Origin: Psychrobacter immobilis
GTDB taxonomy: Bacteria > Pseudomonadota > Gammaproteobacteria > Pseudomonadales > Moraxellaceae
Length of the DNA stretch: 64,000 nucleotides
Direction: 5' to 3'
Assembly (NCBI GenBank): GCA_904846265.1
Contig: CAJHAA010000012.1
Coordinates: forward strand, 28,962-92,961
The position numbers and the translations under genes are program-made. This document shows positions 1 through 8,917 of this stretch, piece after piece. Numbering within the stretch: position 1 is the stretch's first letter; each line of letters starts with the position of its first letter. The notes under the pieces were generated by a model. The model worked only from the letters and a program-made list of their open reading frames with translations. It did no database searches and was not told the DNA's origin.

Positions 1-493
1 CTACTTTGATTTGCGCATATTCTTCAAGGCGCTCAATCAGTTCTGCTTTTGGATCACGCTCATCGCTGGGAGTTTCAGGCTTGGGCAGCAACAGCTCGGT
101 TTTAATGGCAATCAACGTGGACGCCATCAACAGATAATCGCCTGCCAATTCAAAATGCTCAGTATCTAATTCGCTGATGTAAGCCAAATACTGCTCCGTT
201 ATGGGTAGTATCGGCATTTGGGTCAGATCAACATTATTTTTTTTGACCAAATATAGCAAGAAATCTAATGGTCCGGCAAACTGCTCAAGCCAAATGGCAA
301 AGGCTTGCGGCGGCACATAGAGATCTTCTGGTAGATGTTGTACGGATGTCTGGTAAATGCGTAAAGACATATCATTGATAACTGAGCCGTCGTGTGCGCG
401 CTTAGTATCTAAAGAATCAGAGGCTTGAGGTACAGTTAGAGGAAGAGCGGCTTTTGGTAAAGCCGCTTGTTCATTTTTTAGCTCAGTCTGCAC
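1..493 (-). CDS. scpA: Segregation and condensation protein A (partial, 3' end outside window)
   Basis: The minus-strand frame from position 493 runs open to the left edge, about 164 codons. From the internal Met at 370 it reads MSLRIYQTSV, followed by FAGPLDFLLYLVKKNNVDL and ELAGDYLLMASTLIAIKTEL, the typical ScpA N-terminal half (kleisin subunit that bridges the SMC heads with ScpB in chromosome condensation). The start is uncertain: a GTG at 493 gives a roughly 41-residue leader, while the ATG at 370 is closer to usual ScpA starts. The frame is closed by a TAA just upstream of 493. The gene begins 35 bp after the trpS stop in the same direction, so the two are probably co-transcribed. The C-terminal winged-helix part is outside the window. 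Confidence 0.85.
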   Translation of the reverse strand, partial: MQTELKNEQAALPKAALPLTVPQASDSLDTKRAHDGSVINDMSLRIYQTSVQHLPEDLYVPPQAFAIWLEQFAGPLDFLLYLVKKNNVDLTQMPILPITEQYLAYISELDTEHFELAGDYLLMASTLIAIKTELLLPKPETPSDERDPKAELIERLEEYAQIKV

Positions 494-528
494 GCTTAGT
501 ATCCATCTTGGTTAACATAATCAAATGA

Positions 529-1629
529 TTATTTAAGTTTGGCAAGTGGACGGATACCAATGGCACGACGAGTCTTATCTAATTGCTTACGGCTATGACG
601 ACGGGCTTTTTCTGCACCCATTTGTAAGATTTCTTCTAGCTCTTTTGGGTTAGCTATAAGATGCTCATAACGCGCGCGGAAGGGTGCTATTTCCGTATTT
701 ATTTTCTCAAACAGGGCTTGTTTAGCATCGCCCCAGCCGATACCAGCGGCAAACTGCGCGCGCATATCAGCAATTTCTGTAGGAGTAGCAAAGGCTTTGT
801 AAATCTCAAAAATAGCAGAGTCATCAGGGTCTTTTGGCTCAGCAGGCAGTTGTGAGTTGGTCACAATTTTCATGATGGCTTTATGCATCTGCTTTTCGGC
901 GCTAACTTGTGGATTAGAATCACCAAATAGTGGAATGGTATTGCCATAGCTCTTACTCATCTTGCGACCATCCAAACCCGTTAGTAATGGGATATCGTCA
1001 TCTACAACGGCAGATGGTAAGGTAAAGAGCGTTTTATAGCGATGGTTAAAGGTACCAGCAATATCACGTGCCATTTCAACATGCTGAATTTGGTCGCGAC
1101 CGACAGGTACATGTGTGGCATTAAACATCAAGATATCTGCTGCCATGAGTACAGGGTAGCCAAACAATCCCATATTAATACCTTGATCAGGATCGACATC
1201 TTCTTTTTTCATATTAATATCAACAGCTGCTTTATAAGCATGAGCACGATTCATTAAACCTTTGGCACATGAGCAGTTCAAAATCCAAGCAAGCTCTGGT
1301 ATTTCCGGCACATCTGATTGACGGTAAAAAGTGACGCGCTCAGGATCCAGACCACAGGCAAGCCAAGTCGCTGCAATGGCTTTGGTCGATTCATGAATAA
1401 TAGCAGGATCATAACAGCCGATAATGCCATGGTAATCTGCTAAAAAAAAGAATGCTTCGTCATCACTGTTTTGGATAGACTGAATGGCTGGACGAATCGC
1501 GCCAACGTAATTTCCTAAATGCAAGGTACCCGTCGGTTTGATGCCCGTCAAAATGCGCTTGGCTTGCGTTGAGTGATCAGGAGCTTGGTTGTCAGAACTT
1601 TGGTTATCAGAAATATGAGTATTATTCAT
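529..1629 (-). CDS. trpS: Tryptophanyl-tRNA synthetase
   Basis: Class I aminoacyl-tRNA synthetase that charges tRNA-Trp in the cytoplasm. The 366-residue product shows the HIGH-like signature TGTLHLGNY (HLGN at residues 37-40) and an exact KMSKS loop at residues 223-227 ([10 protein letters not shown]), with the Rossmann catalytic fold between them. About 24 N-terminal residues ([14 protein letters not shown]...) are a polar, Asn/Ser-rich extension ahead of the usual start of the family at [10 protein letters not shown], so a shorter protein is possible, although no better start is obvious. scpA follows 35 bp downstream on the same strand, and the acyltransferase gene lies 155 bp upstream on the same strand. 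Identity is secure. Confidence 0.96.
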   Translation of the reverse strand: MNNTHISDNQSSDNQAPDHSTQAKRILTGIKPTGTLHLGNYVGAIRPAIQSIQNSDDEAFFFLADYHGIIGCYDPAIIHESTKAIAATWLACGLDPERVTFYRQSDVPEIPELAWILNCSCAKGLMNRAHAYKAAVDINMKKEDVDPDQGINMGLFGYPVLMAADILMFNATHVPVGRDQIQHVEMARDIAGTFNHRYKTLFTLPSAVVDDDIPLLTGLDGRKMSKSYGNTIPLFGDSNPQVSAEKQMHKAIMKIVTNSQLPAEPKDPDDSAIFEIYKAFATPTEIADMRAQFAAGIGWGDAKQALFEKINTEIAPFRARYEHLIANPKELEEILQMGAEKARRHSRKQLDKTRRAIGIRPLAKLK

Positions 1630-1784
1630 GGTAAATCCATTATGTGGTTCATCAAGGTTTTATTTATAAAAGTTTCGTTTTTCAATTTATTATAAATTCA
1701 TTGTTATTTATATGCTGGTAATATAAAAAATATAAGCTGCAAAGTATAGCAAATTTTCTGGCGATCTTTCGTAGCAATACACGC

Positions 1785-2876
1785 TTACTTATAGATATCA
1801 GTACGACCATCAGGACCATTTTTGAAACGACGATGGAACCACATCCACTGAGTAGGATCAATACGAATCAACCCCTCTAGCAACTCATTGACTCGCGTCG
1901 CATCAGCCAATTCATCGTTACTTGGATAGTTTTGAATTTCTGGGGTAATCGTTAGATGATAGTGCGGGCGTTTGCCTTTGGGTAAACTGTCTGGTGTCTG
2001 CCGGTAAGTATGCAGCGCCATTAATGCGGGTGGATGTGCCTTGTCGCCCAATTTTGCCATGCGCCGTGATGCTGTAATAGTCGCTGCTGGCACACCAAAG
2101 AATGGTGCCATGACGCCTTGTTTTAGACCATAATCTTGGTCAGGTGAGTACCAAATCACGTGACCAGCTTTAATTGACTCAACAAAACTGCGCATGTCAC
2201 GACTGGCTATTTGCTTGCTAAGAATACTGGCACGGCCATTATAAACAAACCAATCAAGTAGCGCGTTATTCTGCGGTCGATACATCCCATCCATCGGAAA
2301 AAATTGCGTACAGAGCATGCCGCCCAGATCAAGCATCGTATAATGAGCGCCCAGTAAAATGACAGGACGACCCTCATTCTGTGCATTGACAACGTGCTGT
2401 AATCCCGAAATTGAAACGGTACGAGTAAAAACATTTGGACGATACCAAGCACATAAAGTTTCAAACACACCAATGCCTTGATTGACAAAGACTTGTTTTG
2501 CCATCAATTCGCGCTCAACGTCTGGCTTCTCTGGAAAAGCCAGTTTTAAGTTGATAAGCGTATCACGCCGACGTGAGCCTGCTACTTTATAGATAAATAT
2601 GCCAAGCTGACGTCCCAGCCAAAACTGCCATCGTAGCGGCAAATATATGATGGGTAAGATTATTGCTGCCAATAGCCAAATGCCCCAATATTTAGGCAAC
2701 AAAAACTGCCATTGAAAAGGCTTTTTTTCGATGGGTGCTGTGCGCTTATGATTTTGGGTAATCGTTGGCATACCAGCAGGTATCGTTGGGGACTTAGCAG
2801 GCTGCTGTGTACTTGGCGATGGCAGGCTGCTTTTGGTAGGTGGTTTGCTGGGATCGTATTGTTCAGGCGCTTTCAT
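1785..2876 (-). CDS. Lipid A biosynthesis lauroyl/myristoyl acyltransferase family protein (LpxL/LpxM type)
   Basis: Inner-membrane acyltransferase that adds a secondary acyl chain to the lipid A precursor. The 363-residue protein has one hydrophobic segment at about residues 64-84 and the HX4D catalytic motif of the LpxL/HtrB superfamily as HYTMLD (His178, Asp183), followed by the SPDQDYG region and a C-terminal WMWFHRRFKNGPDG block typical of the family. The first ~50 residues are Pro/Ser/Thr-rich (PSKPPTKSSLPSPSTQQPAK) and have no counterpart in E. coli LpxL, so a downstream Met (for example residue 36) could be the real start. LpxL and LpxM cannot be separated from sequence alone. It lies downstream of the rplM-rpsI terminator and upstream of trpS, same strand. 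Confidence 0.88.
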   Translation of the reverse strand: MKAPEQYDPSKPPTKSSLPSPSTQQPAKSPTIPAGMPTITQNHKRTAPIEKKPFQWQFLLPKYWGIWLLAAIILPIIYLPLRWQFWLGRQLGIFIYKVAGSRRRDTLINLKLAFPEKPDVERELMAKQVFVNQGIGVFETLCAWYRPNVFTRTVSISGLQHVVNAQNEGRPVILLGAHYTMLDLGGMLCTQFFPMDGMYRPQNNALLDWFVYNGRASILSKQIASRDMRSFVESIKAGHVIWYSPDQDYGLKQGVMAPFFGVPAATITASRRMAKLGDKAHPPALMALHTYRQTPDSLPKGKRPHYHLTITPEIQNYPSNDELADATRVNELLEGLIRIDPTQWMWFHRRFKNGPDGRTDIYK

Positions 2877-2985
2877 AAAATTGTTACTAATAATGAAAAG
2901 TTATCATCATGATGGGGTAGTCAGCATTGCTTTGCAAGGTGAGTTACGCACAAAATCACGAGCAAATGCAAAAGTCATCAGCCAT

Positions 2986-3024
2986 AAAAAAACCTTATAA
3001 GCTGCGGACAGCTTATAAGGTTTT
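2986..3024 (-). terminator. Rho-independent terminator of the rplM-rpsI operon
   Basis: A perfect 16-bp stem (arms 2989-3004 and 3009-3024, AAAACCTTATAAGCTG and its complement) with a 4-nt loop. On the minus strand it is followed by a run of seven T (2986-2992). It lies about 85 bp past the rpsI stop codon. Confidence 0.9.
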
Positions 3025-3107
3025 GCAAATCTACTCTTTTCTTTAAGATTGTGACTGTCGCTCTGAGATAAAGACAACAGCCGCAAAAAGATAAGAGATA
3101 GCTTTGA

Positions 3108-3494
3108 TTAACGTTTCGAGAATTGTGGACGTTTACGTGCTTTACGCAGACCCAATTTCTTACGTTCAACTTGACGTGAGTCACGAGTAACAAAGCCAGC
3201 TGCTTTTAGTGCAGGTTTGTTGGCTTCATTTAGCTCAATCAATGCACGCGTGATGCCGTGACGGATTGCGCCAGCTTGACCACTAATACCGCCACCTTTT
3301 ACAGTGATGTAAAGGTCATAAGCAGTAGGTGAGTCAAGTAATTCTAGAGGCTGACGAACAACCATACGTGAAGTTTCACGGCTAAAATACTCATCAAGTG
3401 GCTTACCGTTAACAACGATGCTACCAGTACCTTTCGCTAAAAAGACACGAGCAGTAGACGTCTTGCGGCGACCAGTTCCGTAATTGCGTTCCAT
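3108..3494 (-). CDS. rpsI: 30S ribosomal protein S9
   Basis: Small-subunit protein whose C-terminal tail reaches the P-site tRNA. The 128-residue length matches the family. The N-terminus [15 protein letters not shown], the [19 protein letters not shown] core and the basic C-terminal tail [12 protein letters not shown] are all standard S9 signatures. It follows rplM by 10 bp on the same strand, the universal rplM-rpsI order, so both are translated from one mRNA. The strong hairpin at 2986-3024 ends the unit. Confidence 0.98.
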   Translation of the reverse strand: MERNYGTGRRKTSTARVFLAKGTGSIVVNGKPLDEYFSRETSRMVVRQPLELLDSPTAYDLYITVKGGGISGQAGAIRHGITRALIELNEANKPALKAAGFVTRDSRQVERKKLGLRKARKRPQFSKR

Positions 3495-3504
3495 AAGTAT
3501 ATCC

Positions 3505-3933
3505 TTAGATGTCTAGTTCTTTAGGTTGCTGTGCAGTATGTGGATGTTCAGTACCCGCATATAGCTTCAGCTTCTTGATCATCGCATAGCCAAGAGGGCC
3601 CTTTGGAAGCATACCCTTAACTGCTTTGTGTAGAACATCTTCAGGCTTATGTGCAAGCAACTTACTGAAGTTGGTTTCCTTGATACCACCTGGGTAGCCA
3701 CTGTGACGATAGTATTTTTTATCTTGCGCTTTTTTACCCGTTACCGTGATTTTATCAGCATTGATGACAACAATGAAGTCACCAGTGTCAACGTGCGGCG
3801 TAAAAGAAGGCTTATGCTTGCCACGTAAGCGACTAGCGATTTGAGTGGCTAAGCGACCAAGGGTTTTGCCGTCAGCATCTACGACATACCAGTCATGGGT
3901 CACTTCAGCTGGTTTTGCACTAAGTGTTTTCAT
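3505..3933 (-). CDS. rplM: 50S ribosomal protein L13
   Basis: Large-subunit assembly protein. The 142-residue length is exactly that of the E. coli protein, with N-terminal [23 protein letters not shown], the internal [12 protein letters not shown] and the [16 protein letters not shown] signature, ending [14 protein letters not shown]. It is the first gene of the rplM-rpsI operon. Directly upstream are a good sigma-70 promoter (-35 TTGCAA, -10 TATAAT, 17-bp spacing) and a stem-loop in the leader that may be a feedback site. Confidence 0.98.
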   Translation of the reverse strand: MKTLSAKPAEVTHDWYVVDADGKTLGRLATQIASRLRGKHKPSFTPHVDTGDFIVVINADKITVTGKKAQDKKYYRHSGYPGGIKETNFSKLLAHKPEDVLHKAVKGMLPKGPLGYAMIKKLKLYAGTEHPHTAQQPKELDI

Positions 3934-3958
3934 GATAAAACCTTAAAATTAGAATTCG

Positions 3959-4032
3959 TTGAGAGTTTAGCTGGGAACGGGGCTCTCAAAAAACAGACTG
4001 CACATTATAAGCAGTAGTGCCTACGCTTGCAA
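3959..4032 (-). promoter_or_regulatory. rplM-rpsI promoter and leader hairpin
   Basis: On the minus strand, -35 TTGCAA (4032-4027) and -10 TATAAT (4009-4004) are separated by 17 bp, placing the transcript start near 3997. The leader then contains a stem TTGAGAG/CTCTCAA (arms 3989-3983 and 3965-3959) with a 17-nt loop, ending about 25 nt before the rplM start codon. L13 operons of some bacteria are controlled by leader structures; that this hairpin does so is an inference. Confidence 0.65.
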
Positions 4033-4143
4033 GCTGCATTGGGGTTTATTTTCGCCTTATATACATTAAACTGCAGCGTTGGCCAGTTTTTAGCGGTTCT
4101 AAACATTTGTAAAATTTGTTAATGGCAGGCATTAACCTGACAA

Positions 4144-4830
4144 TTATGACGATGATAAACGATAAAGTCCAGCAACAACTTGTCCAACCTTGGTCTGTTT
4201 CACACATTCAAAGCGGATTATTTGCTGAATAGCACCTGATTGGATATCTGGATTTTTATTAAGCGCCTCTTCCAGTTGCTTCAATTGGCTTTCTAAATCT
4301 TTGTCCGCTTCTAGATAAATCAGGGTTTCACTATCAATTAACGACTGGGTAATCAGTGCCATTAAAATAGGTTGCCACAGATTTTGAGCATACGGTGGGT
4401 CGATGAATACAATATTGAAAGGGCGCGGAACAATCTGCTCTTGCATCAATACTCTTTCTGCAGTGCCTTGGATAATTTGATGGGTATCGATGCTCAGATG
4501 CAACTGTTCAGCACTTTGACGCAGCATATTACTTTGCGCAGGATTTATTTCGATAAAGGTGGCGTGCGCGGCACCACGAGACAGTGCTTCAAAACCTAAA
4601 ACACCGCTACCAGCACAGCTATCAAGCACATAAGCGCCATGAATATCAGGAAGTAACCAGCTAAACAGTGTCTCTCGCAAGCGATCTGGGGTCGGACGTA
4701 GACCCTCTGCGTCGATAAAACGTACAACACGGCGTTTAAACTGACCACCAATGATCCGCACGTCGCCCGCAGCTATATTTTTGCTCTTATGATTGTTCCT
4801 ATGCTCGCGGCTGCTTATAGATTTTTTCAT
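4144..4830 (-). CDS. rsmD: 16S rRNA (guanine(966)-N(2))-methyltransferase
   Basis: SAM-dependent methyltransferase that modifies G966 in helix 31 of 16S rRNA. The 228-residue protein opens with the RsmD-specific VRIIGGQFKRRVVRF and RPTPDRLRETLFSWL, then the SAM-binding loop VLDSCAGSGVLGFEALSRGA, and the catalytic D-P-P-Y in VFIDPPYAQ. It is about 30 residues longer than the E. coli enzyme, mainly from a basic N-terminal stretch (KKSISSREHRNNHKSKN). It starts 36 bp after the mrdA stop on the same strand, so mrdA-rsmD is probably one transcript. Confidence 0.95.
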   Translation of the reverse strand: MKKSISSREHRNNHKSKNIAAGDVRIIGGQFKRRVVRFIDAEGLRPTPDRLRETLFSWLLPDIHGAYVLDSCAGSGVLGFEALSRGAAHATFIEINPAQSNMLRQSAEQLHLSIDTHQIIQGTAERVLMQEQIVPRPFNIVFIDPPYAQNLWQPILMALITQSLIDSETLIYLEADKDLESQLKQLEEALNKNPDIQSGAIQQIIRFECVKQTKVGQVVAGLYRLSSS

Positions 4831-4866
4831 AATATTTATATTTACCGTATCTCGTTTAGCGTACTT

Positions 4867-6852
4867 TTACTCAGAGGTCGTGGTGGCTGTGGCTGCTTCC
4901 ACCTCTGCCTTTTCTTCTAGCGCTTTTTCTTCTTTTTCACGCTGGGCATCACGCATCAATTTTTCAAAAGCTTTTTGGCGCTTGATGACTTTTAGTTGAT
5001 CAGCCGTTGGTGGCAAGATAGGGTCGTTTTTGCGCTGTAATATCCAGTAGTCAAATAGTGCGCGACCGATAGGTGCAGCTACCACGCTACCACCGCCACC
5101 ATTTTCGACCAGTACTGCAAGCGCAATCTCAGGATTTTCTACGGGTGCAAAACCATTGAACCACGCGTGATCCCAATGGCGTTTGTCTATGGCAGATTTA
5201 TCATAGCGTTTGCCTTGCGCAATGGACTTGACTTGCGCAGTACCCGTTTTACCCGCAATACGATAGCGCGGCGTATAAATCCCACGTCCGGTACCTGCCT
5301 TGACGGTTTCTTCCATCGCATCGTGCATACGTAGCCAGTCAGACGGTTTGCCGTTATATTCGATTTTACCATCAGGTTTGGTGATTACGTTAACTTGTGC
5401 TGCACCATCGCTACTTTTTAGTAGATGCGGAGTAATGTGATAGCCTTTGTTCGCTGTCATGGCGGTTGCATTTGCAATCTGTAATGGTGTGGCTAAGAAA
5501 TAACCCTGCCCGATACTGACTGAGATGGTTTCGCCCGGCAACCAGCCTTTATCATAGGTATCTTTTTTCCATTTTGGTGACGGCATAATTCCTGATTTTT
5601 CATTGGGCAAATCAATACCTGTTGGTTCACCAAATCCAAAACGTGCCATCCAATCATGTAGGCGCTGAATACCCATCTCATAAGCCAATTTATAATAATA
5701 GGTATCCACTGACATCACGATAGATTTTTTAAGATCTACCGTACCGTGACCACCGCGTTTCCAGTCACGGAATCGATGTGAGTCTCCTGGTAAGCTAAAG
5801 TAACCGGGATCATAGATAGTGGTTTCCCAATTGCGCAGCCCATAATGAATGCCGCCTAAGCCTTCAAAAGGTTTAATCGTAGAGCCGGGTGGGTATGTCC
5901 CTTGTAGCGCACGATTATAGAGCGGCTGATCCAGATTTTCACGCAGATTGCCATAATCCTTAAAGGAGATGCCTGAGATAAAAGGGTTGGGGTCATAGCT
6001 TGGATTACTGACAAACGCCAATACATCACCATTTTTTGGATCGATTGCCACGATAGCGCCGCGACGACCGTCTAGCTGCTGCTGGGCGACTTGCTGTAAG
6101 CCATAATCTAAGCTCAGCGTAATGTCATTACCAGCTACGGGTGGTTTAGTGTCTAATTGACGCAAAATATTGCCAAGAGCATCGGTTTCTACCGACTGAT
6201 AACCCGGTTGCCCTAGCAATATATCCTCGTAATAATCTTCGATACCGATTTTACCGATAAGGTCAGTGCCAGCGTAGCGATCTTTGTCAATGCGTTTGGT
6301 TTCTTTATCATTGATACGCCCAACATAGCCGATGACGTGTGCAAATAGCTCGTCATAAGGGTATGAACGTGTCAGCTTGCTTTGAATGGTCACACCGCGA
6401 AAAAAGGGTTTGCGCTCACTAAATTGCGCCAATTGGGCATCGGTTAAGTCAATTTTAATGGTCACAGGATCGTTTTTGCTTTTACTCAGTCGCGCTAAAA
6501 TATCGGTAATATTCTCATCTGTTAGCTCAAAAATAGGCGCAAGCAAATTTAGCGTACGCTCTGGATTTTCAACTTCATCAGGGCTTAACATGGCCGTAAA
6601 TACGGGCTGGTTGTCTGCCAGTATTATCCCATTGCGATCATAAATATAGCCGCGGCTGGGCGGTGCAGAGATCAGCTTAATACGGTTATTGTCTGCTTGC
6701 GTCGTATACTTATCGTGCGCATAGACTTGTAGGTAACCATAACGCACGATCAAGCCGCTCAATCCAATGAATATCAGAATTCCAAGGATAATAATACGAC
6801 TGGTGAAAACACGATTGACCTGTTCAGTATTGGGGGTTAGCGGTTTATTCAT
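4867..6852 (-). CDS. mrdA: Penicillin-binding protein 2, peptidoglycan D,D-transpeptidase
   Basis: Elongasome transpeptidase that cross-links peptidoglycan during lateral growth, normally paired with RodA. The 661-residue protein has a short cytoplasmic tail, one membrane anchor at about residues 20-42, the PBP dimerisation (pedestal) domain with SRGYIYDRNG, and a transpeptidase domain carrying S324-T-I-K (SxxK), S381-V-D (the SxN position, Asp as in PBP2) and K535-T-G. The C-terminal tail after about residue 630 is Glu/Ala-rich (QREKEEKALEEKAEVEAATA) and probably disordered. rodA is not next to it in this window; rsmD follows at 36 bp. Confidence 0.96.
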   Translation of the reverse strand: MNKPLTPNTEQVNRVFTSRIIILGILIFIGLSGLIVRYGYLQVYAHDKYTTQADNNRIKLISAPPSRGYIYDRNGIILADNQPVFTAMLSPDEVENPERTLNLLAPIFELTDENITDILARLSKSKNDPVTIKIDLTDAQLAQFSERKPFFRGVTIQSKLTRSYPYDELFAHVIGYVGRINDKETKRIDKDRYAGTDLIGKIGIEDYYEDILLGQPGYQSVETDALGNILRQLDTKPPVAGNDITLSLDYGLQQVAQQQLDGRRGAIVAIDPKNGDVLAFVSNPSYDPNPFISGISFKDYGNLRENLDQPLYNRALQGTYPPGSTIKPFEGLGGIHYGLRNWETTIYDPGYFSLPGDSHRFRDWKRGGHGTVDLKKSIVMSVDTYYYKLAYEMGIQRLHDWMARFGFGEPTGIDLPNEKSGIMPSPKWKKDTYDKGWLPGETISVSIGQGYFLATPLQIANATAMTANKGYHITPHLLKSSDGAAQVNVITKPDGKIEYNGKPSDWLRMHDAMEETVKAGTGRGIYTPRYRIAGKTGTAQVKSIAQGKRYDKSAIDKRHWDHAWFNGFAPVENPEIALAVLVENGGGGSVVAAPIGRALFDYWILQRKNDPILPPTADQLKVIKRQKAFEKLMRDAQREKEEKALEEKAEVEAATATTTSE

Positions 6853-7330
6853 AGAAAGTAAGAGCCCAAACGGTCAGTGAGTCAATAAAAGAGAGTAAAA
6901 GGGCAGGGTCGTTCACCAAAGTGCGGCGAGCATAAAGGATAATAATAAGAATTTCAATTACATGGACTGATATGAGTTGAAATAATAATCTCTCAATCTA
7001 TATACAGCGATGTGCGGTCATACAATCACAAATTATAACAGAACAAATGAGCCGCCGCAGTACACCGCCATTTATTTTGTGGTCGTTACTATCGAAAGCG
7101 CCTGTAGATGATATTAATATTGTTACTATCGAAAGTAATAGTAAAACGTGTCATCCCTAGTCACAACTTACCTAGGTTCGACGTGTGCTAATGAATGGCA
7201 AGTATGCTAAAATCAGGCGATTTATTTGATAATAATTATCATGGGCAGAGCGGCTTTTTGTTAAGCGTTCTAATTTGCTAATCCTTTTTAATTAGCGACG
7301 ACAATTAACCTGTCAGGGGCAAGATAAGTC
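6853..7330. other. Divergent intergenic region mrdA / DUF445
   Basis: The 478 bp between the divergent mrdA and DUF445 genes contain no credible gene. Visible elements are a 14-bp direct repeat GTTACTATCGAAAG at 7085-7098 and 7122-7135, a possible extended -10 TGC-TAAAAT at 7205-7213, and a perfect 7-1-7 Fur-like palindrome at 7227-7241. Confidence 0.6.
7227..7241. promoter_or_regulatory. Fur-box-like 7-1-7 palindrome
   Basis: TGATAATAATTATCA is a perfect inverted repeat of TGATAAT around one central base, matching the 7-1-7 core model of Fur binding sites. It lies 90 bp upstream of the DUF445 start and just downstream of a possible -10 element. Iron control of this gene is an inference. Confidence 0.5.
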
Positions 7331-8665
7331 ATGGATGCAACTTCATTGTGGCAGACAATAGCTGAACACCCAGAGTTTTTTGCCATGCTGACTATTCCGC
7401 CTGTGACTGCATTTGTCACATGGATACACGTGTGGATGGCGCTTAAAATGCTGTTCTATCCGATTAAGTTTCGGGGTATTCGTATTCCAAACTTCCCGTT
7501 TTTTGGGTTGCCAGGTATTGGCTGGCAAGGTATCGTCCCACGAAAGGCTGGCAAGATATCAGGCGTTATCGTAGATCAAACGCTGTCAAAGCTTGGCTCG
7601 CTTGATGAGTTTTTTCAGGCGATGGAGCCTGAGCAGATGGCGGTATTCATCACGGATACCGTGGACAAAAACCTTGAAGCATTGATCGATGAAATTATGC
7701 TGGACCATTCGCCAGCGCTGTGGGGTAATCTGCCTTATGCGTTGAAGCGCCGTGTCTATGCTCAAGCGCATCAAGAGCTGCCCAATATCATGCAGTCTTT
7801 GGTGACTGACTTGACCCATAACGTCGAAGACTTGGTTGATATGCGCAAAATGATTGTTAACACGATGGAAAGTGATCGTCGTTTAATGGTCAATATGTTT
7901 TTGAAGGTTGGTCAAAAAGAGATCGATTTTATTTGGCATATCAGTGCTTTGATTGGTTTGGTCTTCGGTATTATCCAAATGTTTATATTTTTGGTGGTGC
8001 CGCAGCATTGGACAGTGCCGTTTTTTGCCGCTATTTGGGGTTTTCTTACCAATTGGATTGCTATTTGGATGGTGTTTAATCCTGTAGAGCCGCGATTTAT
8101 TCCTTATGTGAAGTTTTTTGCCGTCCAGAGTCGCTTTCCCTTTATTAGACCGCAATTACCACATATCGCCCAGTACCGTTTGCAAGGCGGTTTTATGAAA
8201 CGCCAAGAGGAGGTTTCTGAGGTTTTTGCTGAGATTGTCGTAAAAGATTTGGTGACGCTTGAGAACATCATGAATGAGATGATGTATGGCGACCGTGCTG
8301 CGCAAACGCGTGAGTTGATGAAGTCGCATTTATATAAAGTGCTAGAGTCGCCAGTGATTAGTACGACACTGCGCCTAGGCTTGGGTCGCCGCGAATATGG
8401 ACAGCTAAAAAACACCATCATTGATAAGTCAATTGTTGCGACAATGGTGCCATTGCGAGATCCTGAGCTCAATGAAAGCCGTGCCAGTAAAATTTTTGGG
8501 CTGTTTCGTGACCGTATTCGCGCGCTGACGCCAGATGAGTTTCAGAACTTATTACGTCCCGCTTTTCGTGAAGATGAGATGACGTTAATCGTGTTGGGTG
8601 GTTTGACAGGGTTTTTAGCAGGCTGGTTGCATCTGGTCTTAGTGTTTTTTCCTGCGATTCAGTAA
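7331..8665 (+). CDS. DUF445 family membrane protein
   Basis: A 444-residue protein of unknown function, recognisable as DUF445 (YheB/YjiN-like) by its layout: an N-terminal hydrophobic segment (about residues 15-42), a long amphipathic region with repeated short helices, a central hydrophobic pair (HISALIGLVFGIIQMFIFLVV and FFAAIWGFLTNWIAIWMVFNPVEP, about residues 202-250), further soluble sequence, and a C-terminal membrane segment (IVLGGLTGFLAGWLHLVLVFF). The NWIAIWMVFNP motif after the second central segment is characteristic of the family. No operon partner is close: ccmF starts 252 bp later. A Fur-like palindrome precedes it. Confidence 0.8.
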   Translation: MDATSLWQTIAEHPEFFAMLTIPPVTAFVTWIHVWMALKMLFYPIKFRGIRIPNFPFFGLPGIGWQGIVPRKAGKISGVIVDQTLSKLGSLDEFFQAMEPEQMAVFITDTVDKNLEALIDEIMLDHSPALWGNLPYALKRRVYAQAHQELPNIMQSLVTDLTHNVEDLVDMRKMIVNTMESDRRLMVNMFLKVGQKEIDFIWHISALIGLVFGIIQMFIFLVVPQHWTVPFFAAIWGFLTNWIAIWMVFNPVEPRFIPYVKFFAVQSRFPFIRPQLPHIAQYRLQGGFMKRQEEVSEVFAEIVVKDLVTLENIMNEMMYGDRAAQTRELMKSHLYKVLESPVISTTLRLGLGRREYGQLKNTIIDKSIVATMVPLRDPELNESRASKIFGLFRDRIRALTPDEFQNLLRPAFREDEMTLIVLGGLTGFLAGWLHLVLVFFPAIQ

Positions 8666-8917
8666 TGACGCATTTTTTAGGTCTTCATACACATCGCATA
8701 CAGAGTGGATACAGAAACGTGACAAGTTAACGCTAATGTACCTTGCTGTAAGCGCCCTCAGCTGCAATGGCTAATGGCGCTTTTATAATAAATAATACTA
8801 ATAAAGATCAGCAGTATAAATACTCGTAGTAACGATTACTGGATGCTTTCGAATATCCTAAAAAACCAATCCCTAAAATAAACAATGACCGTATTAAGGT
8901 AAACAAGGTTAGACCGT

